From positions 202,857 to 266,856 of the forward strand of contig VIIQ02000830.1 of the NCBI GenBank assembly GCA_007449985.2: 64,000 nucleotides of DNA. Reading direction: 5' to 3'. The stretch comes from Desmodesmus armatus. Lineage: Eukaryota > Chlorophyta > Chlorophyceae > Sphaeropleales > Scenedesmaceae. The position numbers and the translations under genes are program-made. Each line of letters begins with the position of its first letter. The first letter of the stretch is position 1. The notes under the pieces were generated by a model that made no database searches, had not been told where the DNA came from, and worked only from the letters and a program-made list of their open reading frames with translations. Of this stretch, positions 34,886 to 45,535 are shown piece after piece.

Positions 34886-37800
34886 ATGGCAGCACTCCAG
34901 CAGTCCTCAATTCGCATCCATGGCGCAGCCAGCAGGCCCACTCGCAGCAGCAGGCGTGCGGCATTCAAGCCCGTCGCTTCGTCTGCCTTTGAGAAGGGCA
35001 ACCCCTACCTGGAGGAGATGAAGCAGACAGCAAAGTACATTGCAAAGCGCGGCAAGGGTATCCTGGCCAGGTGGGTGTGTTGATCTGAACATAATTGAGT
35101 ATTGACAGTATGTTGTGACAGCGTTTGTTGCTGTCGGCACGGACAATTGGCAAGGTACCAGATGCCAGTGGTTTCTATCGGCCCCACTAGCCCATTCTGG
35201 TACCCGACATTGCTTTGCTGTGTGCACCACACTACAGTGGCCTAGCTGGGAAGGGGAGCTTCCCGTCCCCTACAGCTTCTGCTTCTGATATATAATATGT
35301 AATAAATATAATAATTAGTATATTATTATTATACATATATATTTTATTTTTCAAAAAAAGCGCACCAGCAGATGTGTGCAGCAGGGTTCCGAGAGCTGCC
35401 GTGTGTGTGATCCATGCCTCGACAGCAGTGTGGGGTGGCAGCAAATGACCTGCCGGAATCCCCAGTGGTTGCTCTGGGGGGTTTTGCGGGGGGGGGGGGG
35501 GGGGGGGGGGGGGGGTAGGGGGGGGGAAGGGGGAGGGGGGGGGGAGGGGTAGGGGGGAACTCCCACCGGCTGGCCACACACACAATCCAACTGCCATGGG
35601 CACCAATGAGGTACGCCCAACACCCCTCCCCCAGGAGGTGCCTAGTGCTGGGACCAAACAAGCATGATAGTTCCAAGTGGTGCCTCTGTGTTCTTGAGGC
35701 TTGTGCATTTAGGGTGGGGGTGTTGCAATTGTATGCTTGCACCGCTGGGCGAGCCTTTCCATGTTGAATTGGGCAGACCAAGGGTCTAGTAGCCTCCCAT
35801 GTGTGGGGTGGCATATACCTTTTGGCATCCCGAGGATAGCGGGACGCTGAGTCCTATGCCACCCTACACACAGGAGGCTACTGGACCCTTGGTCTGCCCA
35901 ATTCATCAATATGTTTCAACGGTGCTGCCACACTGGGTCCCTTGAGGTTGGCTCATCCTTTGAGGTGATGGCTTCAGAGGGTTGAATATATTAATATAAT
36001 AAATAATAAATAATAAAATATATTATATTAATGTGCCAGCCACATTGGGGACTAATGTTCCCATCACCCGCCATGACGGTTATCACACACATTATGATGT
36101 GTGGTCTGATGTGTAGACACAGGGATGCATCCAGCCACTGCAACAACTATCCAAGGATGGTCTTGAACACATCGAGTTGCATCAAGCAGGTGCATGGTGT
36201 AAATGTCATGATGACAGGGTAACCATGTGTGTGCATTGTGTGTTGCTGTGTGTTTTGTTGCTGTGTGCACAGTGATGAGTCCAACGCCACCACCGGCAAG
36301 CGCCTTGAGTCTGTCGGTGTCGAGAACACCGAGGACAACAGGCGCGCATGGAGGGAGCTGCTCTACACAGCACCAGGTAGGGTGTTAGGCGCGTGAGGTT
36401 GGTGGGGGGGGGGGGGGGGGGGGCGTCCACCAATCCAGGGGTGGGGGTGAAAAAGCCGCCAAGGGGGGGGGGGCAGCAGGGATGGCTTGAGTGCTGAGGC
36501 GCTCGGAGGGAGCTGCCGTACACAGCATCAAGTGGGCATTGGGTGTGGTGTGGGAGGGGGGGGGAGCTGGGTTGTCAAGCTGATGGGGCTTACCTTGTGC
36601 TTGTGCTTGTGCTGATGGTTGTGGCTGTTGGTGAGGCCTAATTTGGGCCTTGATGTCTTGAAGGCTTCAGTGCAGTAAAACATAAGCGGGTGCCGCAGCG
36701 GCAGCAACTTGCTGTTGAACAGCAGCGGTGTGTGTTCCGGTCACTGCAAGTGTATGGTCCATGGCCCCTGCAGAAGTCACCACCAGCAGCCCACTGTGAT
36801 GTCATGCTCACGAGGCACACAACTGCCCTTCACCCACTTACCCTCACACCAAAGCAATCGCTACGCCGGTCAGAAGCCCAAGCAGGGACTATTGCACACT
36901 AGCATCTTACTGGACTGTTAAAATAAAATATAATAAAATAATAACAATAATAAAAATAATATAAAAATATATTTTTGACTACTTTTATTTTTTTTATGGC
37001 TGTATTGCAGTGTTGATCAACACCCCCCCTCCTATTGCTTACAGCTGCCCCCACCCTTCCTGTTGCCCCCCCCCTCCCCATGTCCCTCTCTTGACAGGCC
37101 TTGGTGAGTCCATCAGTGGCTGCATCATGTTTGAGGAGACGCGCAGCCTTCTGGCGCCCGACTTCATTCACTCTGGCCGCTCACTCTGCCACTCACCCCA
37201 CTCACCCCCTCCCCTCGGCCACCCAATCGTTTCCTTCCCTTGATGTTGGTGACCCCCCTCTCAACACCCCCCCCCCCCCCACCCCCGCCCCCCCCCCCCC
37301 CTACCACAGGCCTTGGTGAGTCCATCAGTGGCTGCATCATGTTTGAGGAGACACTCTACCAGAAGGCTGCTGACGGCCGCCAGTTTGTTGATATCCTCAA
37401 GGGCCAGGGCATTCTGCCAGGCATCAAGGTCGACACGGGACTGCAGGTAATCAAACTCAGCGCAGGGCACTGCACAGTATTAATTATTAGTATATAATAA
37501 TAATTATATATTATTTATTAATATTATTGTAAAAGCAGGGCAGTGCACTGCTATGCACTGCATGACATAACTGCAGCAGCGGCAGCAGCTGTCAAAGAGA
37601 ATTTGCTCTCAAGTGTTGTTGTGTTTTGTGGCTGAAAACAGCAGTTTGAGCAACTCTCTGTTGTGTTGTCCCATGCTGCTGCTGCAGTTCCTGCCTGGCA
37701 GTGATGGTGAGACCACCACCCAGGGCCTGGACAACCTGGGTGCCCGCTGCAGGGACTACTACAAGCAGGGGCACGCTTCGCCAAGTGGCGCGCAGTGATG

Positions 37801-40800
37801 CGCATCGCAGGTGGGGACATGTTTTTGATGTATTCTTGTGGGGGGGGGGGCTGACAGATGGCTTGCAGCCAGCCATTGCAACTCACCAAAACACAGTGTT
37901 TTGGCAGTGAGAGGTGTTTGGGTGTTTGGGGGGGGGGGTAGTTGAAGGTGTGTGACCCAGGGACTACTACAAGCAGGGGGCTCGCTTTGCCAAGTGGCGT
38001 GCGGTGATGCGCATCGCAGGTACAGGGGGACAGGGGGGAGAGGGGCAGGGGGGAGGGTCATGCTGAGCTCGGTGGATGGGTGGGTGGTAGCAGCGGCACT
38101 GATTAGTGTGTGAGTTAAGGTCCAGGCCAAGGCTGCTGCTGAACACAAAACACCGCCCTTGCAATGCTGCGCTTGCCCTGCAAATCGGACGCATCCAGAG
38201 AGCGAGGTTACGGGTGGATGGCAACAAATCCGCACGGCTGTGTGGCCCACTGCCGATGCCCCACTGCTACTGGCATGCAGTCTCTCATGTTGTGCTCGCC
38301 TTCTGCACTGCCCTGCTCCACCCCTGCACTACCGCCCCCCCCCCCCCCCAAAAACTATCTTGTAGGTCCTGGCCAGGGTCCCTCCACCACCGCCATCCTT
38401 GAGAATGCTCATGGTCTGGCCCGCTACGCACAGATTGCTCAGGAGAATGGACTGGTGCCCATCGTGGAGCCTGAGGTCACACTGGGTGAGTGTGCTATGT
38501 ATGTCTGGGGGTGGTAACGACATGGGGGAGGGGGTGGGGGTGGGGGTGGGGGGGGGGGAGGATGTCACTGGGTGAAGAACAGGAAGAGGAACTGACTGGT
38601 GCCCATTGTGGAGCCAGAGGTCACACGGGGTGAGTGGGTGTGTATGTTTGGGGGGTTAACGACATGGGGGAGGGGGGGGGTGTCATTGGGTGAAGGACAG
38701 GAAAATGGACTGGTGCCCATCGTGGAGCCTGAGGTCACACTGGGTGAGTGTGTGCATGTATGTGCATGTGTGTGCATGTATGTGCATGTATGTGCATGTA
38801 TCTTGGCCACTACCACACATGCCCTGCATGCTCTTACACACCCTTGCATCACACCGCCTCTCCATCTCCCTGCCTGCCTACTTGCCTCACTTCTTTGCTT
38901 GTCCTGCCCCCTCCTCCCCCCCCCCCTCCTCCCCCCCCCCCCCCCCCTCCTCCCCCCCCCCCCCCCCTCCTCCCCCCCCCCCCCCCCTTCCCTCCATCAG
39001 GTCCTGGTGACTACAGCATTGAGGAGACAGCCTTCTGGAGTGAGCGTGTGTACACACACGTCTTCAGACTGCTCAACGAGTACAGCGTGGTGGGTGGGGA
39101 GGGGGCCAGAGTGTTTGTGGGTGGCGGGTGGCGGAGTGGCTTGGGCTGCTCAAATAAGTACAGCGTGATGGGTTGGGGGAGGGGGCCAGAGGATCTGGGG
39201 GGAGGGGGGGGGCAATGGGGGGGAGCGTAGTGGCATGGGCCGCTCAACGAGTACAGCATGGTGGGGTGGTGGGGGGGATGGCGGATGCGGTGTTGCTTGG
39301 GATGCAATGCATGTTGTGGTGCGTCACCCCACGTTGTGTGCTACCATTTTGTCAACCCAGTAATCTAGCCAATATGCCTGATATACCACACTCACCCTCA
39401 TGTTGTGTGTGACCAGAAGATGAGCACAATCTTGAATACTGATTCTGCTGCTTTTGTGCTTGTATGTCCACAGGTGCCTGAGGCTATCCTGCTGAAGCCC
39501 AACATGTGTCTGCCTGGTGAGATTGAAACTGGGGTTTTGGAGATTGAAACTGGGGTTTTGAGATTGAAACTGGGGTTTTGGAGGCGTGTACACTCACACT
39601 TTGCTCCATTTGCTCCACCTGCCGTCGATGCACTCTCCGGTTTGCTGTCCTAGTTGGACTGTGTTGGTGTGCCGCTTAGACTGCTTGCATGTGGCTTGCA
39701 TGTTTATACACATGTATTGTCCGTGCCTAACACTTCACACTTACACTTTTGTACTCACTCATCTTTCTAATGGTGTGATCATATTGTTGATGGGTGTGGT
39801 TGAAGGGTCATCGGCACTTTGAGCTGATGTCAGCATGGGCTGGTTGTGTGGGAACCATCATGGTCGTGCACCAGACCGGTCATCATCACTCGACGGTCAT
39901 GCAGTCGGGTGATGGTGACCCGCCTGGTGCACGACCAGCGTGTGCTGACAACATCTCAGCCTGTGCTGACATCAGCTCCAACTGCCAATCACCGTCACCC
40001 GGTGATGAAGGACGGTGTGGTAGCTCACTTTTTGTCCAGCAGCTCTCTGTTTGTCAAGTCTGTTGGCTGAATATTGCAAGGACAGCTGAAAATTGCAAGG
40101 ACCTTGATTTGCCAAGTGTCTGACACGCAATCCTGCTGAAACTGCATCATCCCCCCCCCCCCCCCCCGGGGCTGCACGCAGGTCTGGACGCCCCTACCGC
40201 CACCCCCAAGGAAGTGGCATACTACACCACACGCACCATGATGCGCACGTGAGTGGTCTATGTCGAAATGTGTGATGTGGTTGAGCGCTAGGGGTGTGGC
40301 AGCGCAAGCAGTACTCAGTTGTACCTACGTATCGGAATCATTCTGGGCTGGGCTGGTGATGCAGTCAGCATGCAATTGTACATTCAAATGCACAGCGGAC
40401 GTCCCTTGGTAGACAATGGTTGCAGGCAGTGCATTGCCTTGTTGCAGCAACCTTCGCACTCTGCATGAGCTTTCAAGTATCATACTGGGTGCAAGTGCCG
40501 GTATTAGTTGCTGTCATGCAATGCAGCCTGGGGTGGACTCATAATGTGCTTGCCGGTGTAGTACTCTGTACCAAGCCCTATGCAGAGAGCAGAGCAGGGC
40601 AACTTGCTTTTGCTTTGACCTCGCTTTGGCTTTGACCTCGGCAAGCATGCTGCCTGGCCCAGGACAAAGAACATACTTGTAGACTTGCGTCACAGCCTGA
40701 CATGTGTCCTGCTTGTGTGTACATCTGCCGCGCAGTGTGCCTGCTGCTGTGCCCGGCATTCACTTCCTATCTGGCGGCATGGCGGGTGAGCATAGAAATG

Positions 40801-41133
40801 GACATGCGCAATGAACCTGCCGCAGAGCAGTGCTTGCCAGCACAACTTATGCACTGGTATCCCTATCCCTGCATGTGCCTTGTCAACCTCAATGCGTCCC
40901 AGTGTGAAGTGATGCTGATGTTATTATTATATATTAATATAATTATTTATATTATTTATATTATTTATATTTATTATTTATATATAAGTATATTATTGGC
41001 AATGCCGATGTCGTCCTCAAGGTCAGCGAGCTCAAGCATGCTTTGCGGGCAGCAGCTGTGATTTTGGTGCGCACCACTGACCACTCCGCCTGAAGCCTTT
41101 GCTGCTGCTTCTGACCCTTCTGGCACCCGCCGC

Positions 41134-41184
<51 letters not shown>

Positions 41185-43244
41185 CATCAGAGGAGGAGAG
41201 CACCCTGAACCTTCAGGCTCTGCAGGAGGCCTGCCCTAACGCACCATGGAGCCTCACAGTGAGTAGTCATGCACTAGCAGTGCACAGTCGCTCTCTCACA
41301 CACGATACCACAAGTGTCTGTCCAACCACGATTGCATGTGGTGTATGACGCTCTTTGGCCGCCCCAATCAGTCTATGTGTTTAACAAACACCCATGCAGT
41401 GCCTGATTCTCTCACACACACAGCCACTGGCGCCGCGTCAGACTGCCACGCATGTATCATATCGTACATTACAAACACACAAAATGCAGCTGCCACACAC
41501 ACTATCAAGACCTTTGTGCTGAGTGGCAGCAGCTGCACATGGCTGTGCTGGCTGTGCTTGATGATGCAGCAGCAGTAAGTCAAGCTCACTGCAAAATGTC
41601 AGGATGGCGCAGTGGTAGATTGCCCAGCCACTTGCAAAATGCACAAGCCTCAGCCAAGCTCTGCTGGCCCTTTCCTGGATTGTTGTGACAAATGATGTGT
41701 ACGCTCCATGCCTGTGTGTGCCCCTGCAGTTCAGCTATGGCCGTGCCCTGCAGGCCACAACACTCAAGGTAGGCCTCAATACCAGTTCATCCCGTGTGGA
41801 GAGTACCGCTCAGCGGTGAAAGTATCCACTTGTAACAACCTCCCCCCCCCCCCCCCCCCCAAAAAAATACCATGCCAGTTTGGCTGCTGCAGAGCCTATC
41901 TCAGGGATCACAACACACTTGCTGTCCAGTTTCTGTGTGTTTTGCTTTTCTGATAGCTTGTTTCGTGTCACATGGGTTCAGCTGCAGTGCGGTGTACCCT
42001 GGAGCCTCCCGAATATAAATGGCATCCCAGAAACAGCATGTTTCTGCATGCTGCCTTCCTGTTCGTCCTGCTGTGCTGATTCGTGCTGTGCTGTGCCGTG
42101 CTCCCCTCTTCCCCCCCTGCAGACCTGGTCTGGCAAGCAGGAGAACTGGGATGCCGCCCAGCAGATCCTGGTGGCGCTGGCCAAGGCCAACAGCCAGGCA
42201 CAGCTGGGACAGTTCAAGGGACCACACCCAGTGCCAGGTACGACCGTGCAGGGCATGTGGTGTGTGTGGGTGGGTGTTTTGGGGGTGGGGGGTGGAATGT
42301 AGTAATGTGCTCTCTACATGACTTCCAGGAAGCTGCAGCTGGGACAGTTCAAGGGACCACACCCAGTGCCAGGTACGACAGCGGATGGTAGCCGCCCTAA
42401 GGGGGGGGGAAGAAGGGGCGGGGTTCAGGGGTTGATGTGAAGGGCTCACTACATGACTGATGGGCACAGTAGCTGCGGCTGGGACAGTTCAAGGGACCAC
42501 ACCAGTGCCAGGTACGACAGCGGAGGGTGGCAGGCTTTGGGGGGGGGAAGAGAGGGATGGGCAGGGGCAGGGCTCAGGGGAAAGTGGATGTAGTAAATGG
42601 CTCACTACATGACTGAGGGGCACAGTAGCTGCAGCTGGGACAGTTCAAGGGACCACACCCAGTGCCAGGTGAGCCTTGTTTGGTCGACAGGCTGGGGATG
42701 GGGCAGGGGTCAGGGGATTTTTTATCAAGGGCTCAGTATCATATGATCTGCCATATCATATGACAGGCACAGTAGCTGCAGTAGGGGAGTTCAAGGGACC
42801 ATATCCACTGGGCACTGGGCCAGTGCCAGGTAGGGGAGGTGCAGGGGGAAGGACGTGGAAGGCATGAACCGGGGAAGGCTCTCGCTGCACACGGGCAACT
42901 ATATTAATTTTTTGGGTTTTTTTTATTAAATAATTAGTATTTAGTAATTATATTCTGCTTTTCACTGGGCTGCAGCAAGGGATTGCATGGCGTGGTGCAC
43001 CTGGTGAACATCATCACAAGGTGTGTGCATGTGGTTCCTTTTCCTTACTGGTCTGCTCCTGCCGTTTCTCCGTCGCACGGTGTCAGTTTTTGTGACATAT
43101 GACCTCGCCTGAGGGTGCTCTCTCTGCTGCAACCTGCCGCCAACGCTTGTGCTGTGTGCTGTGTGCTGTGTGCTGTGCTGTGCTGTGCTTTCAGGTGGTG
43201 GCCGCATCATCCAGGCTCTGCGCACTGGTGGTGCCGGCAAGTAA
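34886..43244 (+). CDS. FBA: Fructose-bisphosphate aldolase class I, plastid (13 exons)
   Basis: Cleaves or forms fructose-1,6-bisphosphate (and sedoheptulose bisphosphate) in the Calvin cycle and plastid glycolysis. Exons: 34886-35070, 36273-36376, 37310-37446, 37688-37810, 38366-38485, 39001-39089, 39474-39516, 40182-40248, 40736-40785, 41191-41258, 41730-41768, 42123-42237, 43195-43244. A Ser/Arg-rich transit peptide ([18 protein letters not shown]) precedes [14 protein letters not shown]. Family motifs follow: [54 protein letters not shown] (catalytic Glu), [12 protein letters not shown] (Schiff-base Lys), [12 protein letters not shown], and the C-terminal ...[11 protein letters not shown]. 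All phases agree except exon 4, where a G4 run (37768-37771) is one base short for the [12 protein letters not shown] stretch. An intact copy of that part lies at 37961-38019. Introns carry many copied exon edges and two long hairpins. Confidence 0.92.
35285..35350. repeat. AT-rich island in FBA intron 1
   Basis: TATAATATGTAATAAATATAATAATTAG-like sequence over about 65 bp. Similar islands occur at 35988-36030, 36918-36990, 37480-37532 and 40918-40998 in later introns of this gene. Confidence 0.85.
35766..35904. other. Long hairpin in FBA intron 1
   Basis: The left arm GAATTGGGCAGACCAAGGGT... through GGGGTGGCATA pairs with the right arm TATGCCACCC... to ...GGTCTGCCCAATTC. Arms are about 50 nt with few mismatches and the loop is about 39 nt. 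Confidence 0.8.
37099..37142 (+). repeat. Partial copy of FBA exon 3 start
   Basis: A CAG acceptor followed by 44 bases identical to the start of exon 3 ([15 protein letters not shown]) then switches to unrelated sequence. The complete exon starts at 37310 after a poly-C tract. Confidence 0.9.
37961..38019 (+). repeat. Second copy of FBA exon 4 end, frame intact
   Basis: After CCCAG, the copy encodes [20 protein letters not shown] and then has a GTACAG donor. It matches the 3' half of exon 4 but has a G5 run where exon 4 has G4. It starts in the middle of the exon, and no donor exists at the matching point of the first copy, so ordinary splicing cannot swap it in. Confidence 0.85.
38590..38751 (+). 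repeat. Two copies of FBA exon 5 end
   Basis: GACTGGTGCCCATTGTGGAG (about 38596) and GGACTGGTGCCCATCGTGGA (about 38707) each run through GAGGTCACA..GGGTGAGTG, copying the last ~40 bases of exon 5 and its donor. The original ends at 38485. Unit length is about 110-120 bp. Confidence 0.9.
39140..39265 (+). repeat. Two degenerate copies of FBA exon 6 end
   Basis: GCTGCTCAAATAAGTACAGC (about 39146) and CCGCTCAACGAGTACAGC (about 39240) copy the end of exon 6 (LLNEYSV, original ends 39089), each followed by G-rich intron sequence. Confidence 0.8.
39821..39978. other. Long hairpin in FBA intron 7
   Basis: Arms of about 70 nt: GAGCTGATGTCAGCA pairs with TGCTGACATCAGCTC at the base, GGTCGTGCACCAG pairs with CTGGTGCACGACC in the middle, and TCATCATCAC pairs with GTGATGGTGA near the loop of about 19 nt. 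One internal region (about 15 nt) is unpaired. Confidence 0.8.
42330..42835 (+). repeat. Four copies of FBA exon 12 end
   Basis: CAGCTGGGACAGTTCAAGGG with ACCACACCCAGTGCCAG and GT recurs near 42336, 42474, 42630 and, more diverged, 42770. The original ends at 42237. Units of about 140-155 bp also repeat the flanking CTCACTACATGACTGA sequence. Confidence 0.9.
42901..42956. repeat. AT-rich element, copy B
   Basis: Same sequence as 27767-27827 except for the spacer between the two halves. It lies in FBA intron 12, immediately after the array of exon-12 copies. Confidence 0.8.
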
Positions 43245-44258
43245 GCAACTGCTGGAAGCAGGCGCTGCCGCAGCTGTGTAGTATGGATGCCGGCTGAGCA
43301 GCAGCAGCTTTGCTGTCTGCACGGATTGTGGTCGGCACTGTGTTGGTTGGTCAACAGCTGCTTTTACAGCTGCTGTTGCAGTGCAGGCTGGGAGTGGGGG
43401 TGTGTGTTCAGTGAGCGGAGAGAGTGTACAGATATCCAGGCTTCCTAATGTGCAGGTTATGGAGGGTCCTGCTGGGTTGATGTTCTGTTGTAACATAATG
43501 TTTGATGATCTGGGCGACTTAGGACACAACACTCAGGCGCCCAATCCCAGTCGCCGGCACCATGTGGAGCTCTCGGGCAATGCTTCATAGACTGGATGCT
43601 GCCCCCCATGTTACTGTCACCAGCCAGCTTCCACCACCCCACTGCTTGCACCTCAATCCTGGTGCGGCTGGAAAGCTGTCTGCGAACGCGAAGCACTCGG
43701 TTCACTACTTTTGAAGCCAAATTACACCAGTGACTTTGTGGATGGTGTCTCCTTCTTGAGCCTGCCTGGACCGCTTGCTGCCAGGCTGGCTGCTGTTGAT
43801 CAAAGCTGTTGCAAACCGCAGTTAGCTGATGGGCGCTGGGCAAGTGTTTCAGAGGACTGCAAAATTTTTTTGTCACAGATGACAGCGTATAGCGCTTGCA
43901 CACGTTGCTGTGCGTTTTTCATCCCACGAGGGCTCTGCTTTTGGGCGCGTGTCCGACCTAAGAAAGGTCCTGATGGTCATCTTGTCTTCACAAAAAAGGT
44001 TTCAGTGGTGCATTTTATATCCCACGCAATTGTTGCGTCACTAACCCCGCATCGTCTTGAGTAAGGGAGGTCAAATGTTATGTTATTTCCGCAATGCCCT
44101 GTACAAGTCCGCTGCAAGCAGTTAGCCGGCCGATACCACGCTTAATGACCCAATCCAACGGCTTTCTGTGGTTGTCGTGCCTGCATTGCACCAGGTGGCA
44201 ACTTGTTCAGCCCAGAACGTGCTCAAGGCACAGCAGTAGCAACCACAGGCTCTGAATC
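43245..44258. other. Intergenic; FBA 3' flank
   Basis: Contains TGTAA at 43489-43493, about 245 bp past the aldolase stop; TGTAA is the usual polyadenylation signal in chlorophyte algae. No other gene was recognised. Confidence 0.4.
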
Positions 44259-44876
44259 ATGCTACGTTTGGTCAAGCCAGCAGACAAGGACAGCGTCAGG
44301 CTGTTTGCAGCCACACTGTTCTCAACGCATGAGCCCATGACAAGTGCTCTCAACATGCCAGTGGACGACCTGGCGCATTTGTTCAGCCCAGTCATAGATG
44401 CTTGCTGCTCCAGCGGCTTGTCTTTCATGCTGGAACAGGACGGCAGCATCCTCTGTCTGTCCCTGGCGCTTCCATACACGCAGTACAGCGCCGTGCAGTG
44501 GCCAGAGGTGGCATCCGCCCGCCCTGCAGCTGAGATCATCAACAGCCTTCCTCCCCTACCAGCAGAGCAGGAAAATGCAGTCTACATGTTCTTTTGGGGC
44601 ACTGACAGCAACCACATGGGCAAGGGCTACATTAGGAAAGCTGTCAATGCCTCCATGCAGGCTGCCAGGCAAGCAGGGTACAGCTGTCTGGTTGCTGATG
44701 TCACCAATGTTGTGTCTCAGCACCTGGCCATGTCACACTTTGGGTTCAAGCCGCTGGAGCCCCGGGTGCGCTACCACGACCATGAGAGCTTCAAGGGTGT
44801 GCAGGGCACTGAGTATGTCATCAGGGCTGTGAAGCACCTGGTGGCTGAGCCGGCAGCAGCAACAGCACTGGCATGA
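44259..44876 (+). CDS. GNAT-like N-acetyltransferase, copy 2
   Basis: A single-exon 205-aa frame from ATG 44259. Paralogous to the product at 8907-9515 on the other strand. It has the GNAT acetyl-CoA segment HMGKGYIRKAVNASMQAARQ, then VTNVVSQHL and FGFKPLEP, matching motifs A and B. The stretch SLALPYTQYSAVQW is conserved between the copies and probably lines the amine substrate site. Resembles arylalkylamine-type acetyltransferases, but the substrate is unknown. It ends in a short Ala-rich tail (AEPAAATALA). The 3' end of the gene is repeated twice downstream in decayed form. Confidence 0.78.
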   Translation: MLRLVKPADKDSVRLFAATLFSTHEPMTSALNMPVDDLAHLFSPVIDACCSSGLSFMLEQDGSILCLSLALPYTQYSAVQWPEVASARPAAEIINSLPPLPAEQENAVYMFFWGTDSNHMGKGYIRKAVNASMQAARQAGYSCLVADVTNVVSQHLAMSHFGFKPLEPRVRYHDHESFKGVQGTEYVIRAVKHLVAEPAAATALA

Positions 44877-45535
44877 AGGACACTCTGAGGAGGGCGGGGG
44901 TAGTGCTGGCACAGGAGCAGGCACACCCAAGATGCAGGGTGCAGGGAGTGCGCTGCTTGCGATACGGTGCTACACTTCCACTGCCAACTTGGCATGATGT
45001 AGTGCATCGGGGTGGATTGGCTGCAGGGCACTGAGTACCGTACTCAGTGCCCTGCAGCCAATGACGTCATCAGGGCTGTGAAGTACCTGGCGGCTGAGCC
45101 GGCGGCAGCAACAGCACAGGCATAAGGCAGGAGGTTGGGGAGGTGCTGACGCAGCATGCTGACTAAGCATCAGGCACACTGAACATGCAGGCGTGCGGGC
45201 GGTGCGCTGCTTTTGACACGGTGCTGGTACTGCCACCTCCGATGCACGGCATTGGGATTGATTGGCTGCTGCTCAGCCAGTTTGCATGCACTGCAGTGTG
45301 TTGGCATGCATCGCAAGTTGGTTGTACAACATGTCATTAGGGTTGCGAAGCACCTGGAGGCCGAGTCAGCGGCAGCAACAGCACAGGCATGAGGGAGGGG
45401 GGCCCGTGGGGGGGGGGGGCAGAGTGCTGACAAAGTAGCAGGCACATTTCACATGCAGATGTGCCGGCGGTGCGCTGCCGGCGGTATGGTGCTAGCACTG
45501 ACACTGCCGATGCAGTGCATTGGGGTTGGTACCAG
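44815..45535 (+). repeat. Tandem decayed copies of the GNAT 3' end
   Basis: The sequence from GTCATCAGGGCTGTGAAG (44818) through the stop codon and about 150 bp of 3' flank recurs at about 45065-45275 and 45328-45535. Each copy keeps the VIRAVKYL..EPAAATAQA-like ending, its stop (TAA or TGA) and the GGTGCGCTGC element downstream. Units are about 250-265 bp. Confidence 0.85.
45016..45062. other. Perfect 47-bp palindrome
   Basis: Two 23-nt arms (ATTGGCTGCAGGGCACTGAG... and its complement) flank a single C. The arm contains the GCAGGGCACTGAGTA sequence of the GNAT coding end, so it arose by inverted duplication of that segment at the junction of two tandem units. Confidence 0.9.

Noticed and set aside
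36918..36990. Organelle DNA insertion inferred from the AT-rich islands
   Set aside because: The sequence is too short and too simple (A/T runs) to assign to plastid or mitochondrial DNA by eye; kept only as AT islands.
41597..41625. tRNA-like A-box (TGGCGCAGTGGTAGA)
   Set aside because: No B-box or acceptor-stem pairing follows within tRNA distance; it lies in an aldolase intron.
43711..44064. 117-codon plus-strand frame between aldolase and GNAT
   Set aside because: It begins at a TTG, has no family resemblance, no splice-site support and no low-complexity explanation; treated as chance.
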